A DNA stretch of 64,000 nt from Roseibium aestuarii (GCF_008477545.1 NZ_VORA01000001.1:1860001-1924000), one strand, 5' to 3'. Counted from the stretch's first letter, positions 44,622 through 53,287 are shown. Made by a program: numbers and translations. The notes: generated from the sequence alone by a model not told the origin.

Positions 44622-45638
44622 TTAGCGGATCGGCGGAGCGTACATGAAGCCGCCCTGCGACCACAGCGCGTTCACACCGCGGGAGATGCCCAGCGGGGTG
44701 TCCGGACCGATGTTCTTGTCGAAGATTTCGGCGTAGTTGCCGACCTGCTTGATGATGTTGTAGGCCCACTCGTTGGACAGGCCGAGCGGCTCGCCGAAGG
44801 CGCCTTCGGTGCCCAGCAGACGCTTGATGCCCGGGTTGTCGGAGGCCTTCATCTCGTCGACGTTTGCGGAGGTCACGCCGAGTTCTTCAGCGTTGATCAT
44901 CGCGTTGAGGGTCCACTTGGCAACGCTGAACCACTGATCATCGCCTTGGCGAACGACCGGGCCGAGCGGCTCCTTGGAGATGATTTCCGGCAGGACGATG
45001 TGGTCGCCCGGGTTTGCCAGCTTCAGGCGCTCTGCATAGAGGCCGGAGGCGTCGGTGGTGAACACGTCGCAGCGGCCGGCGTCGTAGGCTTCAACAACCG
45101 AGTTGTTGTTGTCGAAGGCGACGATTTCATACGGCATGTTGTGCGAGCGGAAGTAGTCGGCGACGTTCAGCTCGGTGGTGGTGCCGGTCTGCGTGCAGAC
45201 GGACGCGCCGGACAGTTCCAGAGCGGAGGTCACGCCCAGATCCTTGCGCACCATGAAGCCCTGGCCGTCGTAATAGGTCACGCCGGCGAAGTTCAGGCCC
45301 ATCTGGGTGTCACGGGACATGGTCCAGGTGGTGTTACGGGACAGGATGTCGATTTCACCGGAAGACAGGGCGGTGAAACGGTCCTTGGAGGACAGCGGGG
45401 TGAACTTGACGGCATTCGCGTCGCCGAACACGGCTGCGGCAACGCCACGGCAGTAATCGACGTCGATACCGGACCAGTTCCCCTGTGCATCGGGGTTGGA
45501 GAAGCCGGGAAGGCCCTGGCTCACGCCGCACTGGACGAAGCCCTTTGCCTTGACGTCTTCAAGCGTGGTGGCGTGAGCAGCCGTCGCGCCGACGCCCATG
45601 GCAGCACCGATGACAAGCGGAAGGATTTTGTTGGACAT
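44622..45638 (-). CDS. aapJ: General L-amino-acid periplasmic binding protein
   Basis: Solute-binding protein (SBP_bac_3) that captures a wide range of L-amino acids for AapQMP. The product is 338 residues from the ATG at 45638. The signal peptide is MSNKILPLVIGAAMGVGATA with cleavage after AHA; the mature protein begins TTLEDVKAKGFVQCGVSQGL. The ligand-binding signature GNWSGIDVDYCRGVAAAVFG and the later TGTTTELNVADYFR match AapJ/BztA. The longer frame to 45752 lacks signal-peptide character at its start. First gene of aapJQMP. Confidence 0.95.
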   Translation of the reverse strand: MSNKILPLVIGAAMGVGATAAHATTLEDVKAKGFVQCGVSQGLPGFSNPDAQGNWSGIDVDYCRGVAAAVFGDANAVKFTPLSSKDRFTALSSGEIDILSRNTTWTMSRDTQMGLNFAGVTYYDGQGFMVRKDLGVTSALELSGASVCTQTGTTTELNVADYFRSHNMPYEIVAFDNNNSVVEAYDAGRCDVFTTDASGLYAERLKLANPGDHIVLPEIISKEPLGPVVRQGDDQWFSVAKWTLNAMINAEELGVTSANVDEMKASDNPGIKRLLGTEGAFGEPLGLSNEWAYNIIKQVGNYAEIFDKNIGPDTPLGISRGVNALWSQGGFMYAPPIR

Positions 45639-45938
45639 GGATATGCAGCCTTTTGTTACCCATACTTTATCGTTGTACTGGGCAAGAGACTGAACCTCAG
45701 TCCGGCAGGGGTCCGTGACACGGATCTCGCCTCCCTCAGGTTCTGGCTGCATTCAACGCGTGGGAAACCGGCCCTTCGGCCTGCCCCTCACAATCGTCCT
45801 CCGAATGCCGTTCTCGAGCCCAATGCACGCATTCGATGGCATTTGACGCAACCGGTCAAGGGGTTGCACTCTCATGACTGCCAAAATTCCCAAGCCGAAT
45901 CGGCGATTCCCCCGGAATGCACTGCACAGAAGGTGAAC
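45639..45938. promoter_or_regulatory. Divergent promoter region aapJ / metC
   Basis: About 300 bases without a gene. Toward aapJ (minus strand) TTGACC (45859-45854), a 17-base spacer and TCGAAT (45836-45831) form a reasonable sigma-70 promoter, which gives a leader of roughly 190 bases. No clear promoter or operator for metC stands out. Confidence 0.35.
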
Positions 45939-47141
45939 ATGAGTAAAAATCGACCCGACGCTGCCCAAAACGATGGCAGTATTTATCCGGATACACTGCT
46001 CACCCACGGGGGAAACCATCCGGAAGACTTCCACGGTTTCGTCAATCCGCCGGTCGTTCACGCCTCCACTGTTCTTTTCCCCAACGTGAAGTCCATGCGC
46101 GATGGCTCGCGCACCTATCACTACGGGCGCCGCGGCACGCCGACCACCGCAGCCCTCGAGGAAGCGATCACCGCGCTGGAGGGGGCTGCAGGTACCAAGC
46201 TCGCCACCTCCGGCCTCAATGCCATCGCGCTTGCCCTGCTGAGCTGCCTGAAGGCCGGGGACAACGTCCTGATCGTCGACACCTGCTACGGCCCGACCCG
46301 GGAACTGGCCGACAGGCTGCTGCCGCGCTATGGCATCACCGCCACCTATTTCGATCCCTCCGTCGGTGCCGAGGTCGAGGGCCTGTTCCAGGACAACACC
46401 CGCGCACTGTTCCTGGAAAGCCCGGGCTCGCTCACCATGGAAATGCTGGACATCGCCCCCCTTGTCGCCGCCGCCAAGGCCCGCGGCGCAAGGGTTCTGA
46501 TGGACAACACCTGGGCGACGCCCCTCTTCTACCAGCCGATCAGGGACGGCATCGACCTGTCGATCCAGGCCGCGACGAAATACATCGTCGGCCACTCCGA
46601 CACGATGATCGGCACGGTCGCCGCCAGCGCCGAGGCCTGGCCGGACCTGGAAGCCACCCATGGCTGGCTGGGACTGCACGTGGCCCCCGACGACGTCTAT
46701 CTGGCCCTGCGCGGCCTGAAGACCCTGTCCGTGCGCCTGGAGCGTCACCAGCGCAATGCCACGGCCGTGGCCGAGTGGCTCCAGTCCCGCCCGGAGATCC
46801 GCGAGGTGCGCTATCCGGCACTCGCCGGCAGCCCCGGTCACAATCTCTGGAGCACCTATTTCAAGGGCGCCTGCGGCCTCTTTACCTTCGCCTTCGACAA
46901 GCGCGTGTCCGAGGCCCAGTCGGAGGCCTTCCTCGATGCGCTGAAGCTCTTCGGCCTCGGCTATTCCTGGGGTGGTTACGAGAGCCTGGCGATCCCGGTG
47001 CGCCTGAACGGCATCCGCACCGCCTCCCCGGCCAGTGTCGTCGAGGCCGGTCCGATGGTTCGCCTGCATGTGGGTCTGGAAGATCCGCGCGACCTGATCG
47101 CCGATCTGGAACAGGCGCTCGCCGCCGCCATTCCGGCCTGA
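45939..47141 (+). CDS. metC: Cystathionine beta-lyase
   Basis: Cys/Met-metabolism PLP enzyme that converts cystathionine to homocysteine, pyruvate and ammonia. The product is 400 residues from the ATG at 45939, with AAGGTG before it. PLP contacts include SGLNAIALALLSCLKAG, MDNTWATPLFYQPI and the Schiff-base lysine in QAATKYIVGHSDTMIGTV. The HSD[TV]M[IM]G form after the lysine separates beta-lyases from gamma-synthases. The same frame stays open upstream through antisense aapJ, but the family N-terminus begins at this ATG. Monocistronic, with a strong terminator. Confidence 0.93.
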   Translation: MSKNRPDAAQNDGSIYPDTLLTHGGNHPEDFHGFVNPPVVHASTVLFPNVKSMRDGSRTYHYGRRGTPTTAALEEAITALEGAAGTKLATSGLNAIALALLSCLKAGDNVLIVDTCYGPTRELADRLLPRYGITATYFDPSVGAEVEGLFQDNTRALFLESPGSLTMEMLDIAPLVAAAKARGARVLMDNTWATPLFYQPIRDGIDLSIQAATKYIVGHSDTMIGTVAASAEAWPDLEATHGWLGLHVAPDDVYLALRGLKTLSVRLERHQRNATAVAEWLQSRPEIREVRYPALAGSPGHNLWSTYFKGACGLFTFAFDKRVSEAQSEAFLDALKLFGLGYSWGGYESLAIPVRLNGIRTASPASVVEAGPMVRLHVGLEDPRDLIADLEQALAAAIPA

Positions 47142-47166
47142 CCGCCCGTCGTGGCATCAAGAATGC

Positions 47167-47203
47167 AAAAAGGCCCCGCAGCATCACCGCTGCGGGGCCT
47201 TTT
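47167..47203. terminator. Bidirectional terminator between metC and the LAB_N gene
   Basis: Perfect 15-bp stem AAAAGGCCCCGCAGC / GCTGCGGGGCCTTTT (47168-47182 / 47189-47203) with a 6-nt loop. It ends metC on the plus strand and the lipid-modification operon on the minus strand. Confidence 0.9.
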
Positions 47204-47226
47204 GAGTGAAGAGCCGGTCAGGCGGG

Positions 47227-47553
47227 TCAGACCGTCGGGTCCTGCCGCTTTTCTTTGAAGATCAGGCGCAGGTTGCGCAGGTAGATGATCAGCCCAAGCG
47301 CTTGGCCGAGAATGATCACCGGCTCGCGCTGCACCAACCCGTAGGCCAGTAGCATCACACCGCCGGCGAGCGAGAAGAACCAGAAGGCGATCGGCACGAT
47401 GGACTTGCCGACCCGCTCGGACGCCAGCCACTGCACCACGAAGCGCATCATGAACATGGCCTGGGCGGCAATGCCGAAGACGAACCAGAAGTCGAACTTC
47501 TGGACGAAGACCGTGTGAAGATAATCGAGCACAAACTGCATCGGGAGAAACAT
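47227..47553 (-). CDS. LAB_N family membrane protein
   Basis: Small inner-membrane protein of 108 residues with the lipid-A-disaccharide-synthase N-terminal (LAB_N) domain, here as a separate protein. It has about three helices: FVLDYLHTVFVQKFDFWFVF, SIVPIAFWFFSLAGGVMLLA and EPVIILGQALGLIIYLRNLR. The motif GIAAQAMFMMRFVVQWLASE is the family core. Such proteins accompany GT2 (Dpm/ArnC-like) and GT39 genes and are thought to help with lipid-linked sugar or lipid A modification, though no activity is proven. It starts 36 bases after the GT2 gene. An ATG at codon 5 (MQFVL) is an alternative. Confidence 0.9.
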   Translation of the reverse strand: MFLPMQFVLDYLHTVFVQKFDFWFVFGIAAQAMFMMRFVVQWLASERVGKSIVPIAFWFFSLAGGVMLLAYGLVQREPVIILGQALGLIIYLRNLRLIFKEKRQDPTV

Positions 47554-47589
47554 CCGTCAGGGCCCGCGCAAGGGGCCGGAAGGCCGGGA

Positions 47590-48399
47590 TCAGTCGGCCA
47601 GGGAAGAGACCTGCGGCAGCTTCTTGCGGCGGCGGCGCAGCCACCAGACCCCGAAGAGGTCCAGAACGCCGACGAGCGCCCGGTCGAAGATGCCGTATTT
47701 GGACTGGCCGTGGCGGCGCTGGCGATCCAGCACGTCCACATGGGTCACGCCAAAGCCCTCGCGCATCACCAGCGCGGGCAGGAACCGATGCCAGCCGTCG
47801 AAATAGGGCAGCGTCAGGAACACCTCGCGGCGCAGGGCCTTCAGGCCGCAGCCGCTGTCGCGGGTGTTGTCCTTGAGAATGGCGCCACGCAGCTTGTTCG
47901 CGCCCTTGGAGGCAAGACGCTTGGCAAGGCTCGCCTTGCGGCCGACCCGCTGACCGGCGGCCAGCGCACAGGCGGGCCCGGCAGCGTTCAGCGCATCGAG
48001 AAGCTGCGGAATATAGGCTGGGTTGTTCTCCCCGTCGCCGTCGATGGTCGCCACGACGGCGCCGCGGGCATGGAGCACGCCGGTCCGCACCGCGCAGCTC
48101 TGGCCGCAGGCCACCGCATGGCGCAGCGGACGCAGCCAGGGATGGGTCAGGCGATACTGCTTCAGCACGTCGCCGGTGCCGTCGGAGGAGCCATCGTCGA
48201 TGACGATCACTTCGAAGCGGCGACCTTCAAGGGCGGCCCCGATCTCGTCGAGTAGGATCAGCAGGTTCTCCGCCTCGTCCTTGGCGGGCACGACCACCGT
48301 TACGTCCAGGGGCACCGTCACGTCCAGGGGCATGCTCCGCCCGTCCAGCGGCATGCCGGTTGTGTCCTGTCCCATCATGGTCCCGTCGATCTCGCTCAT
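47590..48399 (-). CDS. Glycosyltransferase family 2 (polyprenyl-phosphate sugar synthase type)
   Basis: GT-A enzyme of 269 residues resembling Dpm1/ArnC. It begins with VTVVVPAKDEAENLLILLDE, has the nucleotide-binding VIDDGSSDGTGDVL, the second acidic motif ATIDGDGENNPAYI, and the RRHGQSKYGIFDRALVG block typical of polyprenyl-phosphate glycosyltransferases, whose members end in a short basic tail. Here there are no C-terminal membrane helices, so it is probably a peripheral protein. A short tandem repeat encodes MPLDVTVPLDVTV at the start. The ATG at 48399 overlaps the PAP2 stop (ATGA). Confidence 0.88.
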   Translation of the reverse strand: MSEIDGTMMGQDTTGMPLDGRSMPLDVTVPLDVTVVVPAKDEAENLLILLDEIGAALEGRRFEVIVIDDGSSDGTGDVLKQYRLTHPWLRPLRHAVACGQSCAVRTGVLHARGAVVATIDGDGENNPAYIPQLLDALNAAGPACALAAGQRVGRKASLAKRLASKGANKLRGAILKDNTRDSGCGLKALRREVFLTLPYFDGWHRFLPALVMREGFGVTHVDVLDRQRRHGQSKYGIFDRALVGVLDLFGVWWLRRRRKKLPQVSSLAD

Positions 48400-49340
48400 T
48401 CGCCCGTGCCTTCGTCCTTCGCGGTGTCCACCCTCCCAGCGGCCGCAGATTGCGCTCCGGCAAGAAGGCCGGATCGGCGCCTCAATACAGACCCGAACGC
48501 CCGCAGGCAAGCGCCCGCCGACACAGGCCCCATGATCGGGCGGATCGAGCCCGCTTCCGTGAAGTGGAACCCGAGCCGCCGGCGCGCCAGATAGCGCGCG
48601 CTGAAATAGGTGAAGGTGACCCCGAGCAGAGTGCCCGCGATCACGTCGGACGGATAATGGGCGCCGACCATGATCCGGCTGAAGGCCGCCCAGAAGGCGA
48701 CCACGCCAATCAGCCAGCGCCAGGCCGGGAAGATCAGCGCGAGAGCCATGGCAAGAGCCCCCACCGTGGTGGAATGTCCGGAGGGGAAGCTGGTATGCGC
48801 GCCGTGGAAGATGAAGGGCTCGAAGGCGACAGGCCCGAGCTCTTCATAAAGCTTGGGTCGCGCACGGCCGAAGCACCATTTCAGCACGATGGCGAGAAGA
48901 CCGGAAGCGGCCACCGTGTAGAAGAGAAAGCCCAGATAGGTCCAGGCCGCCGCAACGCCCATGCGCAGGCGGAAACGCAGACGCCGGGCCTCAAGGGTGA
49001 GAAGTGCCAGGCAGATGACCCCGGTGCTGATCAGGATCCAGTCCGACTTGCCGATATCCGTGAGCGCCGAGAAGGTGTTGCGATACTGGGGCGGCAGCGA
49101 CCGCAGCCAGGGCGTGGACGGAATGTCGAGCAGGACGATCGCCAGCCCCACGGTCAGGAGGGCGAAGGCGACAATGTCCTGCGGCCTGCGGCCCGGGCGA
49201 AGCGGCTTGTGCTCTGCCCTGCGCGCCCGCACCCGGCGACCGGACAGGAGAGCCCCCACCCGGACAAGGTTTCGCTTCATCCGGGACGGGATGTCCCTGG
49301 CGGCAGGCAGCAGAGGCGTGTCGAGATCGTTTCGGTCCAC
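48396..49340 (-). CDS. PAP2-family membrane phosphatase
   Basis: Integral-membrane lipid phosphatase of 314 residues. The three catalytic motifs are intact: KWCFGRARP, PSGHSTTVGALA (catalytic His region) and SRIMVGAHYPSDVIAG (nucleophilic His). About six helices are predicted between residues ~55 and 250, with polar tails at both ends. PAP2 enzymes next to GT39/GT2 genes are either lipid A 1- or 4'-phosphatases (LpxE/LpxF type) or undecaprenyl-diphosphate phosphatases; the sequence does not decide. The start is a GTG at 49340; an ATG at 49280 (MKRNLVRVG) is an alternative. It is 69 bases downstream of the GT39 gene and overlaps the GT2 gene. Confidence 0.9.
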   Translation of the reverse strand: MDRNDLDTPLLPAARDIPSRMKRNLVRVGALLSGRRVRARRAEHKPLRPGRRPQDIVAFALLTVGLAIVLLDIPSTPWLRSLPPQYRNTFSALTDIGKSDWILISTGVICLALLTLEARRLRFRLRMGVAAAWTYLGFLFYTVAASGLLAIVLKWCFGRARPKLYEELGPVAFEPFIFHGAHTSFPSGHSTTVGALAMALALIFPAWRWLIGVVAFWAAFSRIMVGAHYPSDVIAGTLLGVTFTYFSARYLARRRLGFHFTEAGSIRPIMGPVSAGACLRAFGSVLRRRSGLLAGAQSAAAGRVDTAKDEGTGE

Positions 49341-49409
49341 GGTGCAGTCTTTCAGTCCATGTTTGGGCAGTGGTCTCGGTCGGCGTGCTGGCCGACAGCC
49401 CGACGGCCG

Positions 49410-51308
49410 TCAGTTTGCCGGAGCAGCGTCTGGGGCCGGAGCAGCGTCTGGGGCCAGAGGCGCGTCTGCGCCAGACGCCTTGCCGGAACCGCTTGCAGCC
49501 CCAACGGCACCCGCCCGGTCCTCGGACTTCTCGACCGTCGAGGCCGAGGCGCCGTAGAGGGCAAGATCCAGCTCGTCGCCGCCATTGATGTTCAGGCCCT
49601 GTACCCTGCCGAGGAGGACAGGCACAAGACCCTTCGTCGGCGCCTGGGCGAGAAAACGGTCTTCCTGTGTGGCATCTACCACGGAAATGCGGCAGGCGCG
49701 GCTGCCAGCCACGTCACCGGCGAGGAAATCCGCATTGGCCTCCGGTCCGACCAGAAGCGTGTCGGTGCCCTGCAGGAAGACGAAGCTCGGTTCATTGAAA
49801 CCGGTCGAGGCCACCTGCGGATCGGCACAGGGCGTCACCCGGGTAATCTCCGCGACGAGACGCGGCGACACCCAGATCGGCGACAGGGCCGGACCCACAT
49901 AGCCCCAGAAGCCGAAGGCCACGAACAGGGCCGCGCCGATCGAGGCGGGCAGCGCCTTGAGCGGTGCCCCTTTCAGGATCTGTCCGGCACCTGCAAGCGC
50001 GAGACAGGCCGCGATCACCACCAGCACGACACCGGGGGGCGAGGGCCAGACACCAAGCGCCAGCGGCCCGGCCAGGGCGACAACCGCCAGCCCGACCGGC
50101 GGCAGGGCCAGAAGCACGGCGGCAACCCAGGACAGCCTGCGGGATCCGCGCACCTCGCCAGAGGCAAGAGCGCCGGCCCCGGCAACAAGCGCGACGGCCA
50201 CAGGCAGTGCCAGTGCCGGCAGCAGCGGCATGGTGTAGTGCGGCAGCTTGGTCGCCACCAGCTCAAAGACGATCCAGGACGGCACGAACCAGGCGGCGCA
50301 GAACCGCACCAGCGGGCTGGCCCGTTCCCGCCAGATCGTGGACAGCGACAGCAGCGCATAGGCAGGAAGCGGCCAGAAGATCGCGAACATCACCGCCAGA
50401 TGGGTGAAGGGCGGCGCGCCATGGCCTTCCTGCCCCTGACCGACCTTGCCCAGCAGATCCTTTCCGATGGCCTCCCGGAAGAAGGCCCCGTCGGTTGCAA
50501 GGGTAATGGCCACGAACCAGGGCAGCACCAGCAGCACCAGCCAGATCACACCGGGCAGCGGCCGGCTGCGGGCAAACCACGCGGCCTTGCGTTCCAGCGC
50601 CATGAGCGCCAGCACCGTCAGCCCCACGACCATGGGCGCCACCGGCCCCTTGATCAGGACGCCGAGCCCGAGCCCGGTCCAGAACAGGAAGGCCAGTCCA
50701 TTGGTCCGGCGTCCCTCGCCTGCCAGCCACAGACGGGCAAGCGCGCCCTGCGCCAGCAGAATGGCGGCAAAGAGCGCCGCATCGGTCTTGGCCAGCCGCG
50801 CCTCGACACCGACGATCACCGCACCGGCGACGAAGAGACCGGCGATGAGCGCCGCGGGCGGCCCAGTGAAGGCGCGGGCGAACCAGTAGGCCATCTGCAC
50901 CGCAAGCACGGCGGCAATCAGGGACGGCAGGCGATAGACCCACAGCGGCGCCGTGGCATCATGGCCCGTCAGCTTTACAGCCGCGACTTGCAGCCAGTAG
51001 ATGCCGACCGGCTTCTTGTGCCGTGCCTCGTCCTGATAGCGGATATCCACAAAGTCGTTGCGCTCCAGCATCTGCTTGGAGGCCTGGGTAAAACGGGGCT
51101 CGTCCCGGTCCAGCGGCGGCACGGTCATCTGGCCGGGGATGAAGAGCAGCAGCGTCAGACCTAGCAACAGCAACGGCGCCAGCCCGTCATGCCCCAGAAG
51201 CCGCAGCCACCAAGGTCGTGCGACGTCAGCCCTGCCAGCGGCGCGGCCTCCGGTCGCAGCCGTCGCGGCAGGGGATGCTTCAGCCTTCGTGCTCTCTTCC
51301 GCCGTCAC
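49410..51308 (-). CDS. GT39-family (ArnT-like) membrane glycosyltransferase
   Basis: Polytopic GT-C transferase of 632 residues that uses a polyprenyl-phosphate sugar donor. The first periplasmic loop carries the catalytic acid pair in PPLDRDEPRF (Asp67, Asp69, Glu70), and KKPVGIYWLQVAAV matches the ArnT/PMT block. About a dozen helices follow up to ~residue 460, then a soluble periplasmic domain. The C-terminus is an Ala/Pro/Asp-rich tail containing a tandem APDAAP repeat from an 18-bp duplication. The start is a GTG at 51308. It heads the minus-strand cluster with PAP2, GT2 and LAB_N. By analogy with rhizobial Rgt and enterobacterial Arn systems, the likely job is adding a sugar (uronic acid or aminoarabinose class) to lipid A or core, or to another surface molecule. 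Confidence 0.88.
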   Translation of the reverse strand: MTAEESTKAEASPAATAATGGRAAGRADVARPWWLRLLGHDGLAPLLLLGLTLLLFIPGQMTVPPLDRDEPRFTQASKQMLERNDFVDIRYQDEARHKKPVGIYWLQVAAVKLTGHDATAPLWVYRLPSLIAAVLAVQMAYWFARAFTGPPAALIAGLFVAGAVIVGVEARLAKTDAALFAAILLAQGALARLWLAGEGRRTNGLAFLFWTGLGLGVLIKGPVAPMVVGLTVLALMALERKAAWFARSRPLPGVIWLVLLVLPWFVAITLATDGAFFREAIGKDLLGKVGQGQEGHGAPPFTHLAVMFAIFWPLPAYALLSLSTIWRERASPLVRFCAAWFVPSWIVFELVATKLPHYTMPLLPALALPVAVALVAGAGALASGEVRGSRRLSWVAAVLLALPPVGLAVVALAGPLALGVWPSPPGVVLVVIAACLALAGAGQILKGAPLKALPASIGAALFVAFGFWGYVGPALSPIWVSPRLVAEITRVTPCADPQVASTGFNEPSFVFLQGTDTLLVGPEANADFLAGDVAGSRACRISVVDATQEDRFLAQAPTKGLVPVLLGRVQGLNINGGDELDLALYGASASTVEKSEDRAGAVGAASGSGKASGADAPLAPDAAPAPDAAPAN

Positions 51309-51496
51309 TGGCTATCGTCCTTCGTCAGATTGTCACATGCCCGGCGTAAAGCCCCGGGCCAGACGTTTCCCTCTACAGGACCGGACGGAAAAGGGAAACA
51401 GCTGCTTGCGCTTCCGCCCCTTCAGGCTATCGTCGGACGGCCTGTTCCAGAGGCTTTTTCCCAGCTCCGACCCGTTTCAGAGACCCAGACTTCTCC

Positions 51497-52324
51497 ATGA
51501 CCATTCTTGCCCAGATCACCGACCTGCACCAGCGGCCGAACGGCCTGACCTGTTACCGGGTCAGCGACACCAACATGCTGGCCGAGCGCGCCATCAATGC
51601 GCTGATGGCCCAGACCCCGCGCCCCGACGCCGTCATCGTGACCGGCGATCTGACCGACAAGAGCGACCCGCGCGAATATGCCCAGGTCCGCCGTCTCCTG
51701 AAGAAGCTGCCCATGCCGGTCTATGTCATCCCCGGCAATCACGACGGCAGCGCCGACATGGCCCGCGAACTGGCGGAGTTCGCCCCCGACAACGTCGGGC
51801 TCGACGGCAAGCTGCATTATGTGGCCGAGGTGGGCAAGCTGCGCCTGATCGCCCTCGACACCCATGTGCCCGGCAAACCCCATGGCGAGATCGGAACGCT
51901 TCAGCTGGAGTGGCTGGCCGGTGAGCTCGCCGCCTCCGACAAGCCGACGGTGGTCGCCCTGCATCATCCGCCCATCCCCACCGGCTTTGCCCACATGGAC
52001 CGCATCGGCCTCGTCGATGCTGCCGCCCTTGCCGAGGTGCTGCGCCCCCACGCCCATGTGGAGCGGATCATCTGCGGCCACGTGCATCGACCGATCATCG
52101 CCAGCTTCGCCGGCAAGACCCTGACCATCGCCCCGGCCACCGGGCATCAGGTGGTGCTGGATCTCGACCCGGAAGCCCCGGCCCAGTTCAACTTCGACCC
52201 GGCCGCCTATTATCTTCATGCCTGGATCGAGCCCTTCGGCCTCGTCACCCACACCGCCTATGTGGAAAATCATGAAGGCCCCTTCCCCTTCTGGGCCGAT
52301 GAGGGAGTAAGCTGGGGCGGTTGA
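51497..52324 (+). CDS. Calcineurin-like phosphodiesterase (CpdA/GpdQ type)
   Basis: Binuclear metallophosphoesterase of 275 residues. All five metal-binding blocks are visible: QITDLHQ, VTGDLTD, IPGNHDGS, LHHPPIPTG and CGHVHRP. The overall arrangement and length match class III cyclic-nucleotide phosphodiesterases (CpdA) and glycerophosphodiesterases (GpdQ); the preferred substrate cannot be told. It is divergent from the GT39 gene (188-base gap) and 26 bases before the CAP-domain gene. Confidence 0.9.
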   Translation: MTILAQITDLHQRPNGLTCYRVSDTNMLAERAINALMAQTPRPDAVIVTGDLTDKSDPREYAQVRRLLKKLPMPVYVIPGNHDGSADMARELAEFAPDNVGLDGKLHYVAEVGKLRLIALDTHVPGKPHGEIGTLQLEWLAGELAASDKPTVVALHHPPIPTGFAHMDRIGLVDAAALAEVLRPHAHVERIICGHVHRPIIASFAGKTLTIAPATGHQVVLDLDPEAPAQFNFDPAAYYLHAWIEPFGLVTHTAYVENHEGPFPFWADEGVSWGG

Positions 52325-52350
52325 CCGCCCACCGCTTCCAGGAGACCCAG

Positions 52351-53028
52351 ATGGCAGACGATCACCGGACCTTGCTCGCGCGGAGCCACCCCGCCGATGA
52401 TCTGATCCCTGGCCTCCCCTGGCGAAAGGCCACGAACCTGTCGGGCGCCGGGCACCCCGGCGCTCGAACCGGGCAGAGCCTTGCCGCCTGCGTCTCCCGG
52501 AGGGGGCTGATCGCGGCGGGCGCAAGCCTGCTGCTGGCCTCCTGCGCCGGGCTTCCCTTCGGCGACATGGCTGAGGACGGCCCCAGTTTTACGGTAATCC
52601 CGGTCGACCAGTCTCAGGTGCTCGCCCTGATCAACGCCTATCGCGCCGGTCACGGCCGCGCTCCCTTGCGCGCCAGTCAGGCCCTCGTGTCCGTCTCCGC
52701 CGACATGGCCCGGCGAATCGCCGAACAGGACAGCATGGACACCTGGGCGCACAGCCGCTTCGGTCTCGGTCAGCGGCTGGCCGACGCCCGCTATGACAAT
52801 TATGCGGCGGCCGAGAACCTGGGCGCCGGTTATGCCAACCTGCCAGCGGCCTTCGACGGCTGGAAGGGCTCGCCCGGGCACAACAAGAACCTGCTCAACC
52901 CCTATGTGACGGAAGTGGGTGTCGCCTCGATCGACCGCTCAAACGGCAAATGGCGCCATTTCTGGGTGATGACCCTGGGTCGTCCGCGCCTCGACGGCCG
53001 CCCGGAACTGGTTCCCGGCTATTCCTGA
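52351..53028 (+). CDS. CAP-domain (SCP-like) exported lipoprotein
   Basis: Exported protein of 225 residues from the ATG at 52351, which has CCAGGAG at ideal distance. After an unusually long 48-residue N-region comes a twin-arginine type signal SRRGLIAAGASLLLASCAG with a lipobox (LLAS-C65), indicating a Tat-exported lipoprotein. The CAP domain spans ~85-215: LALINAYRAGHGRAPLRASQ, then MDTWAHSRFGLGQRLADARY, AAENLGAGYANL and GSPGHNKNLLNPYVTEVGVA. His in TWAHS, Glu in AAENLGAG and His in SPGH fit the CAP cavity residues. The function of bacterial CAP proteins is unclear. Confidence 0.9.
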   Translation: MADDHRTLLARSHPADDLIPGLPWRKATNLSGAGHPGARTGQSLAACVSRRGLIAAGASLLLASCAGLPFGDMAEDGPSFTVIPVDQSQVLALINAYRAGHGRAPLRASQALVSVSADMARRIAEQDSMDTWAHSRFGLGQRLADARYDNYAAAENLGAGYANLPAAFDGWKGSPGHNKNLLNPYVTEVGVASIDRSNGKWRHFWVMTLGRPRLDGRPELVPGYS

Positions 53029-53138
53029 GCCGGCCCGCTGCCGGGGCTGGGGATCCCCCCCCAGAGGCCCCCGAGAGGCCCGAGAGAGGCCTGGGAAACG
53101 CCCCGGAAACGACCATGACACCCGGCAGAACCCTGGTC

Positions 53139-53252
53139 AAAAAAAGAGCGGATCTCCGAGGAGATCCGCCGCAGGTAGGTTCCAGAGACCCCTTTCGGGG
53201 AAACCGGCAATCGCCAGTGAGAACGCCGCTCCAAAACTGGAGTATTATTCTC
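53139..53252 (-). ncRNA. Candidate small RNA with its own promoter and terminator
   Basis: On the minus strand a sigma-70 promoter (53259-53287) is followed by ~114 bases that contain no open frame but fold into consecutive hairpins: CTCCA-GTTT-TGGAG (about 53228-53241), CCCC-GAAA-GGGG (about 53192-53203), and a final GCGGATCTCC/GGAGATCCGC stem (53148-53169) followed by TC and T7 (53139-53145), a textbook Rho-independent terminator. No minus-strand protein gene lies upstream for more than a kilobase, so this terminator needs another owner. The single-stranded CTGGAACCTACCTGC between the last two hairpins could be a seed, and the terminator loop contains CTCC. It resembles the general layout of Hfq-dependent trans-acting RNAs of rhizobia; I cannot assign an Rfam family. 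Confidence 0.7.
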
Positions 53253-53258
53253 AAGTAT

Positions 53259-53287
53259 TTTCTAGCCCAGGGAATCACACCCGTCAA
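53259..53287 (-). promoter_or_regulatory. Sigma-70 promoter of the candidate small RNA
   Basis: On the minus strand TTGACG (53287-53282), a 17-base spacer, and TAGAAA (53264-53259). The implied start is near 53252. It is one of the best -35/-10 matches in the window. Confidence 0.6.

Noticed and set aside
44586..45938. 450-codon N-terminal extension of metC (851-codon frame)
   Set aside because: It runs antisense through the whole of aapJ; the family N-terminus and a ribosome binding site are at 45939.
48360..51164. 934-codon plus-strand open frame
   Set aside because: Antisense to the PAP2 and GT39 genes, low-complexity Arg/Gly/Gln composition, no ribosome binding site.
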